The notes: generated by a model from the letters alone, not told the origin. Counted from the first letter of the stretch, positions 11,953 through 24,288 are shown. The stretch is 64,000 nucleotides of DNA from Eucalyptus grandis (GCF_016545825.1 NC_052617.1:7646600-7710599); one strand, 5' to 3'. Translations and numbers: made by a program.

Positions 11953-13560
11953 CTATTTTTCCTTACTAGGGCAATTTAGAGCCTCATTAACATTTCTTGG
12001 CTCATCTTCATCTTGTGGAGCAACCATGAAAGTTTCCCCTTCAATGTCAAAACGTTGACGGAGAATACTTTTGCGACTTGTTCGCCGTATGAGAGATTGT
12101 ACACTTTGCACATCATTCCCCATCATGCTCCCACTCAGATTAGATAATGACGATATCATCTCATCATGTGGTTGTAATTGAGAGTGAGTTGAATTAAATT
12201 CATCACTTCTCATGTTACTCCCACTTGGACGAACTCCATTAAGTTCATTATTTTGATCCAAGATTTCAAATAGGAAGTAATCCTCACATATTTCACCATT
12301 CTTAGGAAATTCATTCTCTAAGAATGTGACATCCCGTGATTCGAATTCAGTTATACTTCCACTTTCCTGCTCACCTATGAACACATACCCTTTCGAGTAT
12401 TCAGAGTATCTTATGAAAATACTATTATTTCCTCTAGGACCCAATTTCCCAAACTTGTAAGAGGGCTCATGAGTATAGGCAGCACAACCCCATGACTTAA
12501 GGAAACTTAAGTCCGATTTTTTGCCTGTTCATAACTCATATGGAGTTAAAGTAACTGATTTAGAAGACACTCAGTTAAGTATATAGGCAGTAGTTAACAA
12601 CGCATCGCTCCAAAAAGTGATAGGTAAGTTAGCATGCGTCATCATAGACTTAACCATTTCCAATAGAATTCTGTTTATCCTCTCTGCAACACCATTTTGT
12701 TGAGGAGTATATGGAATATACAATTGTCTTTCTATTCCTTTTTCATCACATAATTTTCTGAACTTATCAGATAAATAGTCTCAACCTCGATCGGATCGCA
12801 ATACTTTTATTTTCTTGTCTAATTGATTTTCTACCAAGTTCATAAACCTTTTGAAATAACTCAATGCTTCAGATTTATGAGAAATCAAATAGATATATCC
12901 GAATCGAGTATAATCATCTATAAATGTGATGAAATAAACAGCCCCATGCATTCCTCTTACATTTATCAGACCACAGACGTCAGAATGGATTAATTGCAAA
13001 GGAAATTCAGCTCTTTTACATTTTATAAATGGTTTTTTTTTGTCATTTTCCCTGCTAGGCAATGCTCACATATGGGTAAATCGACTTTTTCAATATTGCC
13101 TAACAAACCCTCTTTGGCTAGTCTATTCATACGTTGTTGGCCAATGTGACCAAGTCTAGCATGCCACACACTCACATCATTATCATATGAATTAAGAGAC
13201 GTGAAAAGTGAATAACAAACATTGGCATTACTATAGTCAACATTTAATATAATAAAACCATTTAGAAAATAACCACAACCATAGTAATTTGTATCCAAAT
13301 ACAAATCCACACCACTATTATGGAAGTTCATAGTAAAATCAATTTTAACCAACACTAAAACAGATACTAAATTCTGACGAACCTTCGGAACATACAACAT
13401 ATTATGTAGGAATAGAGTGCGTCCACCACGCATGTTCAATTGACAGATGTCAATTCCTTTTACTTCTGCTCTGGAGTTGTTTCCTACATAGATCCACTTA
13501 GTTCTAGTCGGTACTCGTTAGAATTCCACAAATGATTTTCTACCTTCGCTACGTGGTATG
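11953..13560 (-). pseudogene. Copia-2 protease, GAG-pre-integrase and integrase, broken
   Basis: Protease motif TVDSGATYHVA lies near 13550-13585. The GAG-pre-integrase module is at 13040-13160 (VWHARLGHIGQQRMNRLAKE, then CEHCLAGK). Integrase follows at 12781-13062 (LIHSDVCGLINVRGMHGAVY, FIDDYTRFGYIYLISHKSEA, VLRSDRG), and its C-terminal part with the inter-domain linker at 11953-12780. Several stops and frame changes separate these blocks. Confidence 0.83.
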
Positions 13561-13599
13561 TTGCTCCTGAATCCACAGTCCACAAAGGATTAGACTCAG

Positions 13600-14515
13600 T
13601 TAAGAATACATAACTCGACATATAAGCAAAGTTCTGAAAAGTACAAGGGGTGTATACCTTCTTTGGCTCACAACAGTCGCGAGCATAGTGACCCTTTTTG
13701 TCACAATTGTAACACTTCACCCTTGTAAGCTTCTTCATTTGAGGACGTTTTCCTCTTTCATGTTGGTCAAGCTTAGGTTTCTTCCTTGAAGGACTTGCTC
13801 CATTGCATTTCCTTTTATCGAACCAGTTAGGACGTTTGTACTTGGAGCTCGAAGCTCCATGTGAGCTAGAACCAGCATGATAAATTTCAGCTTCCGGCTT
13901 AGCCGCCAAGAGGCGGTCCTCTTCCAGCTCAAGATGACGCACTGCATCCTCAAAGGTTTTGATATTTTCATTATGGGTTAGGTGCACCTTCATATGCTCC
14001 CAACTCTGAGGCAATGAACGAATCACTACTTGCACTTGCTGCTAATCAGTCAGGACATGACCAGCATCTTTCAGCTCATTAATCATGTTTGACATCTTTC
14101 TAAGGTGTTGCTTCATGGTCTAACCATGAGGCTTCTTATAAGAGTCAAACCTAATAGTGAGTTGTCTCAGTCTGGTCACCAAAGTATGACCAAACCTTGC
14201 TGCTAATGCTTCCCACATTTCCTTGGCATTCTCAAAACGCTTGAACTCTTGCATAACGTCATTTTCCATGCTACTCAGCAACGTAATGCGAGCAAGGGAG
14301 TTCTTTCTTTTCCATGCAACAAATGCATCCTTATCTCTCTTATGCCGTGTAGTGTTTCCTTTTTCAGGTTCTACCATGGTTAGGTTAAGAGTTTCTAATG
14401 TCTCTTGCTCTTCCAGCACATATTGGATTTTCATGTGCCATATTTCATAGTTATCGCCATTGAGCTTCTCACCTTTGTTTAGCTCAGCGACTATGCTCTT
14501 TGTGGCTGAAGCCAT
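13600..14515 (-). pseudogene. Copia-2 gag, two premature stops
   Basis: The frame begins with an ATG at 14515 (MASATKSIVAELNKGEKLNG), a retrotransposon gag of UBN2 type (NDVMQEFKRFENAKEMWEAL). Stops fall near 14120 and 14040, after which the frame resumes (VIRSLPQSWEHMKVHL) and reaches an intact zinc knuckle CYNCDKKGHYARDC near 13700. The intact knuckle with only two stops suggests a moderately young copy. Confidence 0.85.
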
Positions 14516-14899
14516 TTGATCTGAACATATCAGACATATATGCACGAATTATTAATGCCTATCTTTTATGCATCCATTTTGCACAAAACCATTATATTAA
14601 TGAATAATTTCAAGGTTTTGGAATCAAAAGGTCACTATGTTTCCAATCATCATCCAAAATCCTAACTTGGAGTTATTATTAATATAACATTCTATGCAAA
14701 ATAAATTCTTTGAAATTACAAAAATTTCTATAAACTATCCACAACAGTTAATAATAACAGAAAGCAAATAATATTTGATATCAAACAATGATATAATAAT
14801 AATACTTTCACATAATACAACTAACATATCAGTTGCCACACCAACAACAACTAAGTAGAAAAACATTACATAAGATGTCCACAAAGCACACTAAATAAA

Positions 14900-15286
14900 G
14901 ACCAGCCAAAATATCTGACACCAAGTCAATATACGAACTGGGAAAGATCCTCTTTTGTTCAATTTCTTGATCTTTTCCCTTGTAACAATCTAGTAATAAT
15001 CATTTATAAAAGTCATCACAATTCTCCTATACGAAGTAGCTTTGTTGACTTCCCATAAGCGATTCAACACTCATTGCCATTCTTGTGAAAGAGTGTTCAT
15101 GAAAAATCGCACCATCTCAGACTGTGGCATGGGACGACCATTCCATATGACCTTTTGTATTTTCCCGTTGACTTCAAGAACGTGATCAATTAAGTCGCCA
15201 CTCTCCCATCGATGATCAATCAGCTTAGCTATCAACTTAGAAAGCCTTTCCTTTTGTTCATCGGTAATTGGCGAATAAGTGTGCGC
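14900..15286 (-). other. Uncharacterised reading frame upstream of Copia-2 gag
   Basis: One minus-strand frame starting about 15286 reads AHTYSPITDEQKERLSKLIA, then WESGDLIDHVLEVNGKIQKV, IWNGRPMPQSEMVRFFMNTL and a segment ending FINDYY. It is broken by two stops where Trp would fit (SQEWQ/VLNRL, NDYY/IVTRE). It lies between the leader and gag, where most Copia elements have no coding sequence. It looks protein-coding and gag-like in style, but I do not recognise it. Confidence 0.45.
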
Positions 15287-15299
15287 AACTTAAGGGGAG

Positions 15300-15950
15300 C
15301 CATTGTTCCTGCAACAAATGCAGAACAAGTAAGGGATTACATATAATCCACATAGACTTAATTGGAAAAAGAAACACATTTTTTTTGGTCAACGGTCAAA
15401 GTCAACGGTCGCGGTCAACGGTTAGCCAAGTCGGAGTGAACAGGCAGTCTGGTCGGACAAGACGGGCCGGGTCGGACCGGTCAGGCCAGGTCGGACCGGT
15501 TAGGCCGGTCGGACAAACCGACCAGCAAGTGCCACGCTTGTGCCTAGATGACATCACAATGACGTCAGACGACGCGTGCGTGGCACGCGCCAGCACCCCG
15601 CGCGTGTGTCGCACGTGCCTGGGCCGAAACACTGCGTGTGACGCACGTGTCTGCTGGGGACGGAATCGACGCCTGCGTTGCACGCACCGATGACCCCCAT
15701 TCTTCTGGCCACGCGTGGCGGCGCGTCCGGCAGCCTCCGGCGGCGATCCGCCACTCGTTTTTCTCATATCGACAAGAGCTTTGTCCATGTGCTATCAAAA
15801 ACAAATTTTGACTTGCAGAAAATCACAAAACAGGGCGAACAGTACGCAGGTGTTGGGTTTTTCCGTCCCCGATCGACTGGTAGCGGCTTTTCTCGAATTT
15901 CAACCACAAAAATAATTCAATAACATAAAAAGGGGATCGGGAAACATGAA
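15300..15950 (-). other. GC-rich leader of Copia-2
   Basis: Between the primer binding site and the first reading frame lies GC-rich DNA with repeated GGTCGGAC, GTCAACGG and CACGCGTGTGTCGCACGTG-like phrases. Long open frames on both strands here (15268-15804) are compositional. Copia-3 has a similar GC-rich leader at 37760-38150. Confidence 0.6.
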
Positions 15951-15953
15951 CTA

Positions 15954-15968
15954 CGACTTTGATACCAA
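15954..15968 (-). other. Primer binding site of Copia-2
   Basis: On the minus strand TTGGTATCAAAGTCG lies directly after the LTR; it matches the plant initiator-tRNA-type site TGGTATCAGAGC with small differences. Confidence 0.7.
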
Positions 15969-16224
15969 TGTAGGGAATTACTGATTCCCTAAAACGAATG
16001 CGGAAGACGAGCCCAAAAACAAACATGTATCACCGATCAAAGACACACCATGAAATCGAGCGTACCTTACCTTAAACACAATGTTGAAGATCGAGGAAGG
16101 ATTTTGATCTTGTTCTGCGAGGAGCATCTCGTTGCTTCAAGGGGAGAAACTTACGTTGGTTTTGGGAAAGGGAGAAAAGAAAACGTACGTACATCCAAAA
16201 GGTGCGTTCTTTTTTTTCTTTTCT
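15969..16224 (-). repeat. Copia-2 right LTR, truncated
   Basis: This starts TGTAGGGAATTAC and follows the left LTR for 256 bases, to the T-rich run TTTTTTTTCTTTTCTC. The next base, AATAATATTTACG, is unit B. The rest of the LTR and its target duplication are missing, so the A-B junction formed by deletion or illegitimate recombination. Confidence 0.8.
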
Positions 16225-16430
16225 CAATAATATTTACGTGCCCGGATTTCCCTGACTATCACGAGCTTCTCATCGTAAGAATGACGAGAGATGATTAATT
16301 CATAAGAAACATTAGTAGGGAGTGCCATTTGATCATACATACGAACCATGTAGAGAAGTCCCGGGGAAGCGATATCAACGAGATGAATGAGTTGCCTCGG
16401 CAAGTTTGCAAGCTAAGATCTGAGTTTGCT
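16225..16430 (-). pseudogene. Remnant of GRP-type gene E, copy B (signal peptide deleted)
   Basis: Same sequence and same deletion breakpoint as the unit A remnant (AAGATC joined to TGAGTTTGCTC). It also shares ATTAATTCATAAG with A, where E in unit C reads ATTACTTCATACG. Confidence 0.7.
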
Positions 16431-16439
16431 CGTGATGAA

Positions 16440-19400
16440 GAATGATTTGCACAAAGTCGCACCTTCGTTATAGACTCCAAAGAGCTCGTGGTGGGACAGG
16501 GTATAAACACGTGCGTGCTAGCAGTGGAAATTTTTTATTAGATCCAGGAAAATATTGGATTTCACTTCTACGTAACCACGCCGTTTCAATAATATAAATG
16601 TGAAGACTTGAGTACACTTTAAAACTTGTGAAATAATATAGTATTCCTAAAGATCAACAACTGGGCATACACAGTAAGACCTCATCTTCCTAACTTTGAA
16701 TTCTTCTTATGGATGAGTTATAAATATGGACATCACCCACATTTATTTAAAGTTAAGTTTTCATGTGAGAGATGTCCAATTAGTTAAACAAGAATTAATT
16801 TCTCAAATAAGAGATCTTATATATAATAAAAATCATTATTGTTATATAGGGGTTAAACATCACATTCCGTAGACAAAAATATCATAACAATCCATCCTTT
16901 CGGAACGTATCAATGATACGTGTTCTTTCTAATCAGGAGGAATTAATGCATATTCTTCAATTATTCTTCATATTAAATTATGGCAAACCAAACCAACATA
17001 AGAGATATAAGTATTCCAAAGTCATATATATGATGTAAGTCCAGCAAGAAACTTTCAGCGACAGGGTTTTTGACAATCACGATCAATGAAATGGCCTCCA
17101 AGGTTAGGTAGTGACGTGCCTCAATTAGTTAAACAAGAATTAATCAAATAGATCTTATATATTAAACAAGAATTAATTTCAAAGTCAAATAAGAGAAACT
17201 TTCTTATATAAAATAATAAAAAGTTCAAGAATTAATTATTGTTATATATTGGGGTTAAACATCACATTCCGTAGACAAAAATATCATAACAATCCATCCT
17301 TTCGGAACGTATCAATGATACGTGTTCTTTCTAATCAGGATGAATTAATGCATATTCTTCAATTATTCTTCATATTAAATTATGGCAAACCAAAACAACA
17401 TAAGAGATATAAGTATTCCAAAGTCAAATATATGATGTAAGTCCAGCAAGAAACTTTCAGCGACAGGGTTTTTGACGATCACGATCAATAAAATGGCCTC
17501 CAAGATTAGGTAGTGAAGTGACGTCGTAAGAAAAGTTGACGTTTGGTCCGGATATAACCTTATCTTAGCTTCGAGATTTAGATCAACATTAAGTTCATAT
17601 AAGTCAGCCTCGGTGGGGAACCTGAGAGGGATGTGGCAAATCGGTTTAGGTTTAGGTCATCTATCGCTTTCCTCTGCACCTCATCTATGTAAACACACAT
17701 ACAAATATGAGTACGTGAAGGGCTCTAGATGTTCTTCATGAATACAGACGTATGATAACCTAAATAGTAATTATATTATATCCCTTGGAAATAATTTACG
17801 ATATAAGCGATAGTGCAATGAATTTGATCATACATTATAGTTGATTCTTCAACATGTGCTATCTAATAACAGCCTTAGCAAAAACAATTACCAGAATATA
17901 TTATATGCACATATATATCTTGTATCATTTGCTTATAACTTGATATTTTTTAAATGATTACGTAGTTCAAGGGACACGATGTCCGTAAGGAATTCTATTA
18001 TCTTACGCAACAGTTCATTGTTGAAAGATGGTCTCATCGCTTTTACGTTTTTGTCACTTCATCCGCCGTGATTGGAGCAATTCTGTTTATGCTCTGATTG
18101 GTATCACACGAAACATATACATACAACTATACAAGTAAAAGCACCTTGGAGTCTGTGGATAAAGTTATACGACTTGACTCAGTAAAATTAACTTCCTTTA
18201 TTATTAGAGGATAAGGTACAGACCTTGCAAAATGGCAATCTAAAATTAATTACGTTGAAAGCAACACGCAGATATCAACAAATTCAAGATTTTACATTCA
18301 AAAGTGAGTGTTTTTTGTCCAAAAAAATTATTAGCGTAATATCAACATTAGCTGTACAATCCTTGCCTTCCTGTTTCTCACATGCTACTTTTACTTTCTC
18401 AGAAAAAAAGAAAAGAAAGAAAGAGTACGCAATGAGAGATAATGACAGAAGGATATAGGTTGAGTAGAAATGCATTTCCGCACCGGGTTTCATTTCGATT
18501 AGAGACACACGTGATAGACTGAGTAGACAAGAAGACTCCTGCACCGTAATGTCCTTTTCGGGTTCTATGTTGTTGCAAAAGCCCACTACATGGGACATTT
18601 ACTTTTGAATTAAAAAATTTGCGACAGGCAATCTGCAAAGAGCCATATTTTCTTGCATCCTTGATCGAAGGAAAGTTTCTTCATTCATACCTTTGACTAG
18701 TGTATCGCACCTTACAAGTCATGATATTATAAATATTATCATCACATAAAAAAATAAAATAAACGAGAGCACCAGTCAGAAGTTCAGTTGAAGGAATTTT
18801 CCTGAAACCAGGGTTGGGGAAAAACATGGGCTATTTGCAAATCCGGATGAATGATGCTTGATGCAACGGTGACGTGAAATACTTTCACATGTTCCGGTTG
18901 TTGATTTTCCAGTTGGTTATTCATAAAATAATGGAAACCTGAGTAGACGTTCCTCCGCGGTCACCATGTCCAAAGTTGAAACAGGTGCATAATCATTCTA
19001 AGAGCACAATACTGTACCCGCTAGTTTTTATTGAATTAAAACATAACCATGCGTGCTTGCATAACTTGCACTTACTTTGGGAGTCCTCATGTCTAATATA
19101 CGTTCTCATACCCTGAGCTGAATCCGACGTCTCCAATAAGAAAAAGATGGGAAACTCGAGAAATAGCACTTGCTATACAGAGCTAGGGGATAGAATTTGT
19201 CGCAAATTAAAGTGGGTTTTATTCATTCACATGCAAACATCAGTAGACATTTGAGACGACTCGTACTTGAAATGACCAAAAGAACCATCTGAAACGCAAC
19301 AAAGCTGCTCATGACAGTGGAGAAACCATTTTATTCAACCATTATTGCAGAAGCTTTTAAGCTTCTATGAGTTACATGGCATATATTCTCCTACATTCCC

Positions 19401-19466
19401 CTACATTCCCAGCAGGATGATGGACCCAACTGAGTCCATTATCTAGCTCTTGACATCTTCGGTTTC
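16440..19466. other. Non-coding spacer of unit B
   Basis: Counterpart of 4640-6895 and 56803-59121. It includes the block missing from unit A (17652-18008). No coding exon was found; frames at 18225-18638 are overlapping on both strands and do not survive intact in all units. Confidence 0.55.
17118..17520. repeat. Local imperfect duplication in unit B
   Basis: The sequence from the TTAAACAAGAATTAATT stretch through the CAGCGACAGGGTTTTTGAC stretch occurs at about 16779-17117 and again, with scrambled AT-rich joints, at 17118-17520. Units A and C have it once. Confidence 0.8.
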
Positions 19467-20317
19467 TTACGGAGGGTGACCACCATGATGATCATCGTGG
19501 CCGTGATCGCCGTGATCGCCGTAGCCGTGATCGCCGTGATCGCCGTAGCCGTGATCGCCATGACCCTTTTCATAGCCACCTTCATACCCCTTTCCACCGT
19601 GGCCGTGTTCACCATATCCTTGGCCGTAGTTAGCCTCTTTCACGCTCTCCTCTGAAATATAAACGCAGAGTATGTGATCATATCCGAGTCCACTAACATA
19701 TAACATGTAATCTAACTTACTTTGTATGAATACGTAGAGTAGTAAGTTAAAATGCAACTATTGAAACTGATACCGTTTTGTTGACCTCTTTATGACCTCT
19801 TTATGATGTATGTCACATTCTGATATTCTACAACATACCTTTCTCAAAATTCATAAATTAATTAATCTACCGTGAACAACGGAAGCTAACAAGACATTGA
19901 CGGAACCCTCATAATCAAGTTTGCAATTCGTTTCGTCTATCGCCTCGATAAAAACATTTCTACAAATAATTGTGTATATTGGCTTTCTCTATTTATTTAT
20001 ACTTGCCTTTACCAAAAAAAAAAAAAAAAACATTTCTACAAATAATTTTCCATGATTATTTGTCTGTCTGCCTTTAACAAACACGAGTGCTTGCACGACG
20101 GACAATCACACGGAAACATATATACGTCAAAAGTGAGAATGCGTTTCCCATCAAACTGAAGAGAGCTAGATAAGTAAATTGAGGGAAGACTTCATTGTCG
20201 AGAGCACTCACGTGACTGAGTCTCCTCAGCAAGGTCATAAGCCGAGACCTGCGCGGCCATGAGAAGGAGAACGGCCAGAAGCAGGCCGCACAGGAGGAAA
20301 ACCCTGGAGGAAGCCAT
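19467..20317 (-). CDS. Secreted Gly/Asp/His/Tyr-rich protein B (GRP type), two exons
   Basis: Exons are 20212-20317 and 19467-19651, joined in the same phase as gene A, giving 96 residues. The signal peptide (MASSRVFLLCGLLLA, ending VSA) and YDLAEETQS are conserved. Exon 2 begins as in A (ESVKEANYGQGYGEHGHGG), but the repeat has become GDHGYGDHGDHGYGDHGDHG, and a TAA follows HPP where A and C encode SEETEDVKN. The tail thus swaps Ser/Gly for Asp and Tyr and loses the acidic C-terminus. The intron is longer (560 bases) because of a poly(A) insert. A Harbinger element sits about 235 bases upstream of the ATG, so regulation may differ from A and C. Confidence 0.82.
19972..20030 (+). mobile_element. 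59-base poly(A) retro-insert in the intron of GRP gene B
   Basis: About 41 bases of unrelated sequence end in a run of 18 A and are flanked on both sides by AAAACATTTCTACAAATAATT-type direct repeats (19951-19971 and about 20027-20047). Units A and C have one copy of that sequence and no insert. A 3' poly(A) tail with a long target duplication starting AAAA is the signature of LINE-type target-primed reverse transcription. Confidence 0.75.
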
Positions 20318-20406
20318 TTTCATCGCTCAAGGCCAACGGATCACCAGAGAAATCTCAAGGAAGACTACCCAAGTGAGTGCGTGGCTCAACTGCGAACTGG
20401 GGCGCC

Positions 20407-20416
20407 CTATTTATAG
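20407..20416 (-). promoter_or_regulatory. TATA box of GRP gene B
   Basis: CTATAAATAG on the minus strand, 90 bases upstream of the ATG, in the same GC-flanked setting as genes A and C. Confidence 0.75.
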
Positions 20417-20551
20417 GGTGGGAAGTGGGAGTACAGACGAGGGGGTATGAGCTGTAGCGGGACCCACACGATTTGTACGGTTGTGATTTGCTTAAATCCA
20501 GAGGAGATGCGGCCCAAAGGCTTCCCGTCCAAGAGTCAAAGATAAGATTGA

Positions 20552-23455
20552 GGGTGCGTTTGGATGGGCTATTCAGGCCCCAAAGCCCTTTTACCCCAAA
20601 TTGAGATGTTTAGTAATCATTTTCCAAGGGGCTTTCAAGTGAAAGTCGACCCTTGAGAATGGCCTCATTTAATGAAAATGGTAAGTTGTCTATTTTGCCC
20701 TTAAAACATTATGAAAAAACCACTTTTGCCCATTTTAAAAACCAAAAGAATCCTAGATCTCGTTTCTCTTCCCACCCTTCCATTGCTCTGCACCCTCCGC
20801 TCTCTCCCTCGTGACGACCGCTTCTCGCTCGACTACCGCTCGATTGCACTTTTCCTTTGCTCGTCGAGTTCGTCTCTCCTCTCTCCCCCTCGCTCCTGAA
20901 ACCCAGTGTTCCCAGTGAGGAAGGGGGGAGTCGGTGGTCTTGGACTGCGGCCGGTGGAGGAGCTCCTGTGGGTACTGCAAATCGCCGAGTGGGTCCAGCG
21001 TTTCTCACGGTCCGTACGATTTCTCCTTCGTTTCTTGTGGTTTCCCTCCTCTCCCCTGTTGTTGAGTGCGGTTTTTTGCCCGGGCTTCGGTGGCTCGAGA
21101 CTGGAGATGCCATGCTTCGGGTTTGCCTGTTTCCGGCTTTAGCCGTTTGTCGTGACGTTCACGGTTGCTGGAATTGCTGATTCGCGTTTAGTCTCTAGTT
21201 CCAATCTGATGCTTCGTTGCGTGCGTCGGTTTGCGCTAACGATTTTTTCCCATTTCGGGTTGTTTGTTTTTTAACTCGCTGCTCATCATGTGTTCGTTGA
21301 AATGGCCAAACCAAGTTAGCGTATAGTTTCATTCCGTTTCTGGGTTTATTGTTTGCTTGGAGTTTTATGTTTCAATGCCAAGTGAGAGCTATTATACTAG
21401 AGCAAAGATCACGTTTGCCGATCACTCGTGAAATGTACGAGTTGTAGGCACTGCAACAGTGTTTTGTCTCTTCATGTAATTGATGGATTTAGGTTGAATT
21501 CTACTGAAATGTATTAGCATTTGGACATTGACCCGTGGGGTCCTTGAGGAGATTTCCTATGTGGTAGCTCTCTTAGCATTTAGGGGAAGTTATGTTGTAC
21601 TTGTTAAGGTTGTATTAAGGTCTACATGTTTAATTCAATTCTGAATGCAAGAAGAAAAGAACTTTCGAGTCTGTAGATGAGTAGGATGGTCTATGTGAGG
21701 TGTCCGTGGGAAATATACTGAATTGTAGAGTTTAGAAAAGTACTTTTCAGGTCTGGTGTTGCGATCATCAGCAATGTGAAAGTTAATTTTTTTTTCCTTG
21801 TTGTTGTGAGACAGTTGAACGGGGACTGTTGGAGCTTAGAAAACTGGGCATAGAGCACCAACTTTGGGAAGCGTCTCGCAAAGAAATTGGCAATGCCTCT
21901 TCTCTCTCGGCAGGCAACCACAACCATGGAACAGACTCAGATATCTCTCATGAGTAATGTCATGGGTACTTATGATCCACTCGTCAATTAGTTTTTCATT
22001 TGTTGTTGATTTATAGTTCTTTCGAGTTCAGCTTTCTTTTGTTTATATTGCTTCGCCACATGAAGTGCCATTCTTATGTAACTGCAAGATATTCGAATTT
22101 TGTAATGTCTAGAGCTGTGAGAACTGTACAATACCGACAGAGAATTCATTGTGAGATGTGAAAGCTTTCTTTGGAGGCTGTTGGGTTCTGCATCGTTGAT
22201 TTAAATAAAAGTATTTTGTCCTTCATTATTGCATATATGGTTGAACTTGTAAAAGTGAAGAGCTTGAGGAGGGTCTTCCCGGATCTCATTATCAGACTAG
22301 CCTTGCCTGTGGTAGTTAGTGCGCATTGGCAGTACTCTCTGCTTTTCTCACTTGCAGAGGGAGCTTGGCTTGGGTGATCTGGCCTGGATATAGAGAATTG
22401 CAGGGTTGTTCTATCTTTCAAGTCACAATGACTGAGCTACCGCTGGTAATTGAAAACCCCCCCCATAGTAGTCATCATCCTACCTTTTGTATCGAGGCAT
22501 GAAAAACTAATATCGAATTTAGCTTTCTGAGTTACGATAGGGTGACCCACCATTTAAGAATCCGACTTTTGTGAGAAGGTTATATCATTACGTAGCTATT
22601 ACAATATCTGGAATCTCACAATGTAACAGCAACATGAGCAAGTGGAGGAAAGCAATTCACGTTAGGCTGGTTAACACCAAAGAAAGAACGCACTTTAAGA
22701 AAGCTGGCTTATTAAACTTGATGGACGACATGAACTATTATCATCCCTAAGCAGTGCATTTGAATTTGCATAACACAGACAAAAACTATGCTAAGTATTC
22801 ATATACAAAACAAGTGAAAATTGTGATAGCACCAATGATTTTGCACAATTATATACGAAGAAATGCCTTGAATGATGCACATTTTACTAGAGTGGATTTG
22901 GATCCCGATTTATATACAACGGATTCTGATGATATAAGTGAGGAGGGTAATACTTCAAATGATAATGTAACATCTGATATGACACGTTTATATGATCAAA
23001 TAACTATGAATTTAGGAAATAATTAATGATATTTGTAATTTTTAAGGATAATGTCCTTCTTTCCTCAAAGCATATGTTATCATGTTTTTATTGTAATGAA
23101 AGTATTCTTCTTGTAATTGAGAAAAAGAGCACGTAAATTTTTTTCATTTGATTTTTTTAGCAAAAAAAGAAATTTTAATTTTAATAAAATTATTTACACA
23201 ACATCTTTAACATTGTTGTCAAATATAAATTAAAAAAGTTACAAACATTTTTCTTAATTTAAAAAAAATAAAAATATTTAGATTAATCACCAAAGGGGCT
23301 TTACAAATGTGTTTTCTACCAAATAGCATTTCTCTCAAAGTTGATTTTCAAAGCAAAATTTACCAAACAGTCTTTGCATTTCCTCCAAAGCCCTTTAGGC
23401 TAAACTGCTTTGCATTTTCTCAATGAGCTTTCCAAATGCCAAACCAAACGCACCC
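20552..23455 (+). mobile_element. PIF/Harbinger-like DNA transposon, 2.9 kb, degenerate
   Basis: It is bounded by GGGTGCGTTTGG and its inverse CCAAACGCACCC, with ATTGA repeated on each side (20547-20551, 23456-23460). Units A and C have no insertion here; B also lost about 26 bases of the target compared with them. Such termini and a DDE-transposase relic (22760-23026) point to PIF/Harbinger, although the expected 3-base TWA duplication is not clear. The first half is GC-rich and looks like a 5' untranslated exon and intron; no full transposase remains. Confidence 0.78.
22760..23026 (+). pseudogene. C-terminal fragment of Harbinger transposase
   Basis: The frame contains YSYTKQVKIVIAPMILHNYI, matching the conserved end of plant Harbinger DDE transposases (V-x-I-V-I-A-x-x-x-L-H-N-x-I-R), followed by an acidic tail to a TAA at 23026. 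The upstream catalytic part is missing or unrecognisable. Confidence 0.7.
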
Positions 23456-24288
23456 ATTGATTAAGTGCCGTGGTGAGTGGAAGCTAACGATTCGTCACAC
23501 AAGTTCTTCGAGGTCAGTAATGTCTGGATCTCTTGCTACGAGGCATTAGTCACAATCTAGGGGGGGGAAATTCAACGATGCGGCACATAGAGTCATTATA
23601 TATTCTGTGCCCTCTCTATTGCACCCCAACTGCTCACGCTTGACTGATTCCGATAGCTTCTTTTCCTGCCAAAATATAATGGAGAGCTTGTGAAAGGTCG
23701 AAAAGAACATTAACAAAAGTTTGATGGAGTCACGAACTAATTGAACACGCAACATCACTAAATATCGTAGCGATAAGATGTTACCCATTTTCACTTGAAT
23801 TATCAACATGGTAGTGGATTGAAATATTATATTCAAGGCCGGTTCGTCTGTGTATCTTTGTGCATGCTGTATCTCACATTAATTGCGCTTTGAGCGGTTA
23901 GGTATGGAAGGCATAAAGAGAACCAAATGCCTACGTCCTTCCTCACGTCACCCGTTGTCCTACAAGGGACGGGCTTTGCACCAACACGTTGGATCCTCAA
24001 TCTACCTCAACCACAAGCACCGGTTGCAGACGTTCGTCTTATTTTTCCATGCACTGCACGATTCTCTCTCTCACTAGATATTAAATTGCCGACACAAAAG
24101 TTTGAATAATTGAATAGAGATTTTTGAGAGAGCTGGACCTATGTTGAATCCACAAGACAAAAGAATATGAGTGCCCATTCATTTTTTTAAAGTGAGTGAT
24201 TGATTTTGTCCATCATGTTATAATGATATGAAATCTATATTATTGGCATTTCATTTGTGAATAATGATATCGCGGTCTCATGATTTTG
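23456..24288. other. Distal upstream region of GRP gene B
   Basis: This corresponds to 7945-8749 in A and 60170-60986 in C. It contains the counterpart of the conserved 67-codon frame (23883-24077), shortened at its end. No gene is supported. Confidence 0.5.

Larger units (their letters stand above)
8904..16224 (-). mobile_element. Copia LTR retrotransposon (Copia-2), right LTR truncated
   Basis: The left LTR starts TGTAGGGAATTAC at 8904 and the right LTR starts with the same sequence at 15969, beside a primer binding site. Between them, on the minus strand, lie GC-rich leader, an unusual upstream reading frame, gag, protease, integrase, reverse transcriptase and RNase H in Copia order, all with stops. 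The right LTR breaks off at 16224 in a poly-T run and unit B starts immediately. The same element occupies the same site in unit C (61141 onward). Unit B retains the unoccupied target at 25775-25780. Confidence 0.88.

Noticed and set aside
15402..15804. Arg-rich frames on both strands near the Copia-2 primer site
   Set aside because: They fall in the GC-rich retrotransposon leader and have no protein similarity I recognise.
20709..21180. Overlapping frames that could be a host gene exon captured by the Harbinger element
   Set aside because: Frames on both strands, no domain; more simply the GC-rich untranslated first exon of the element.
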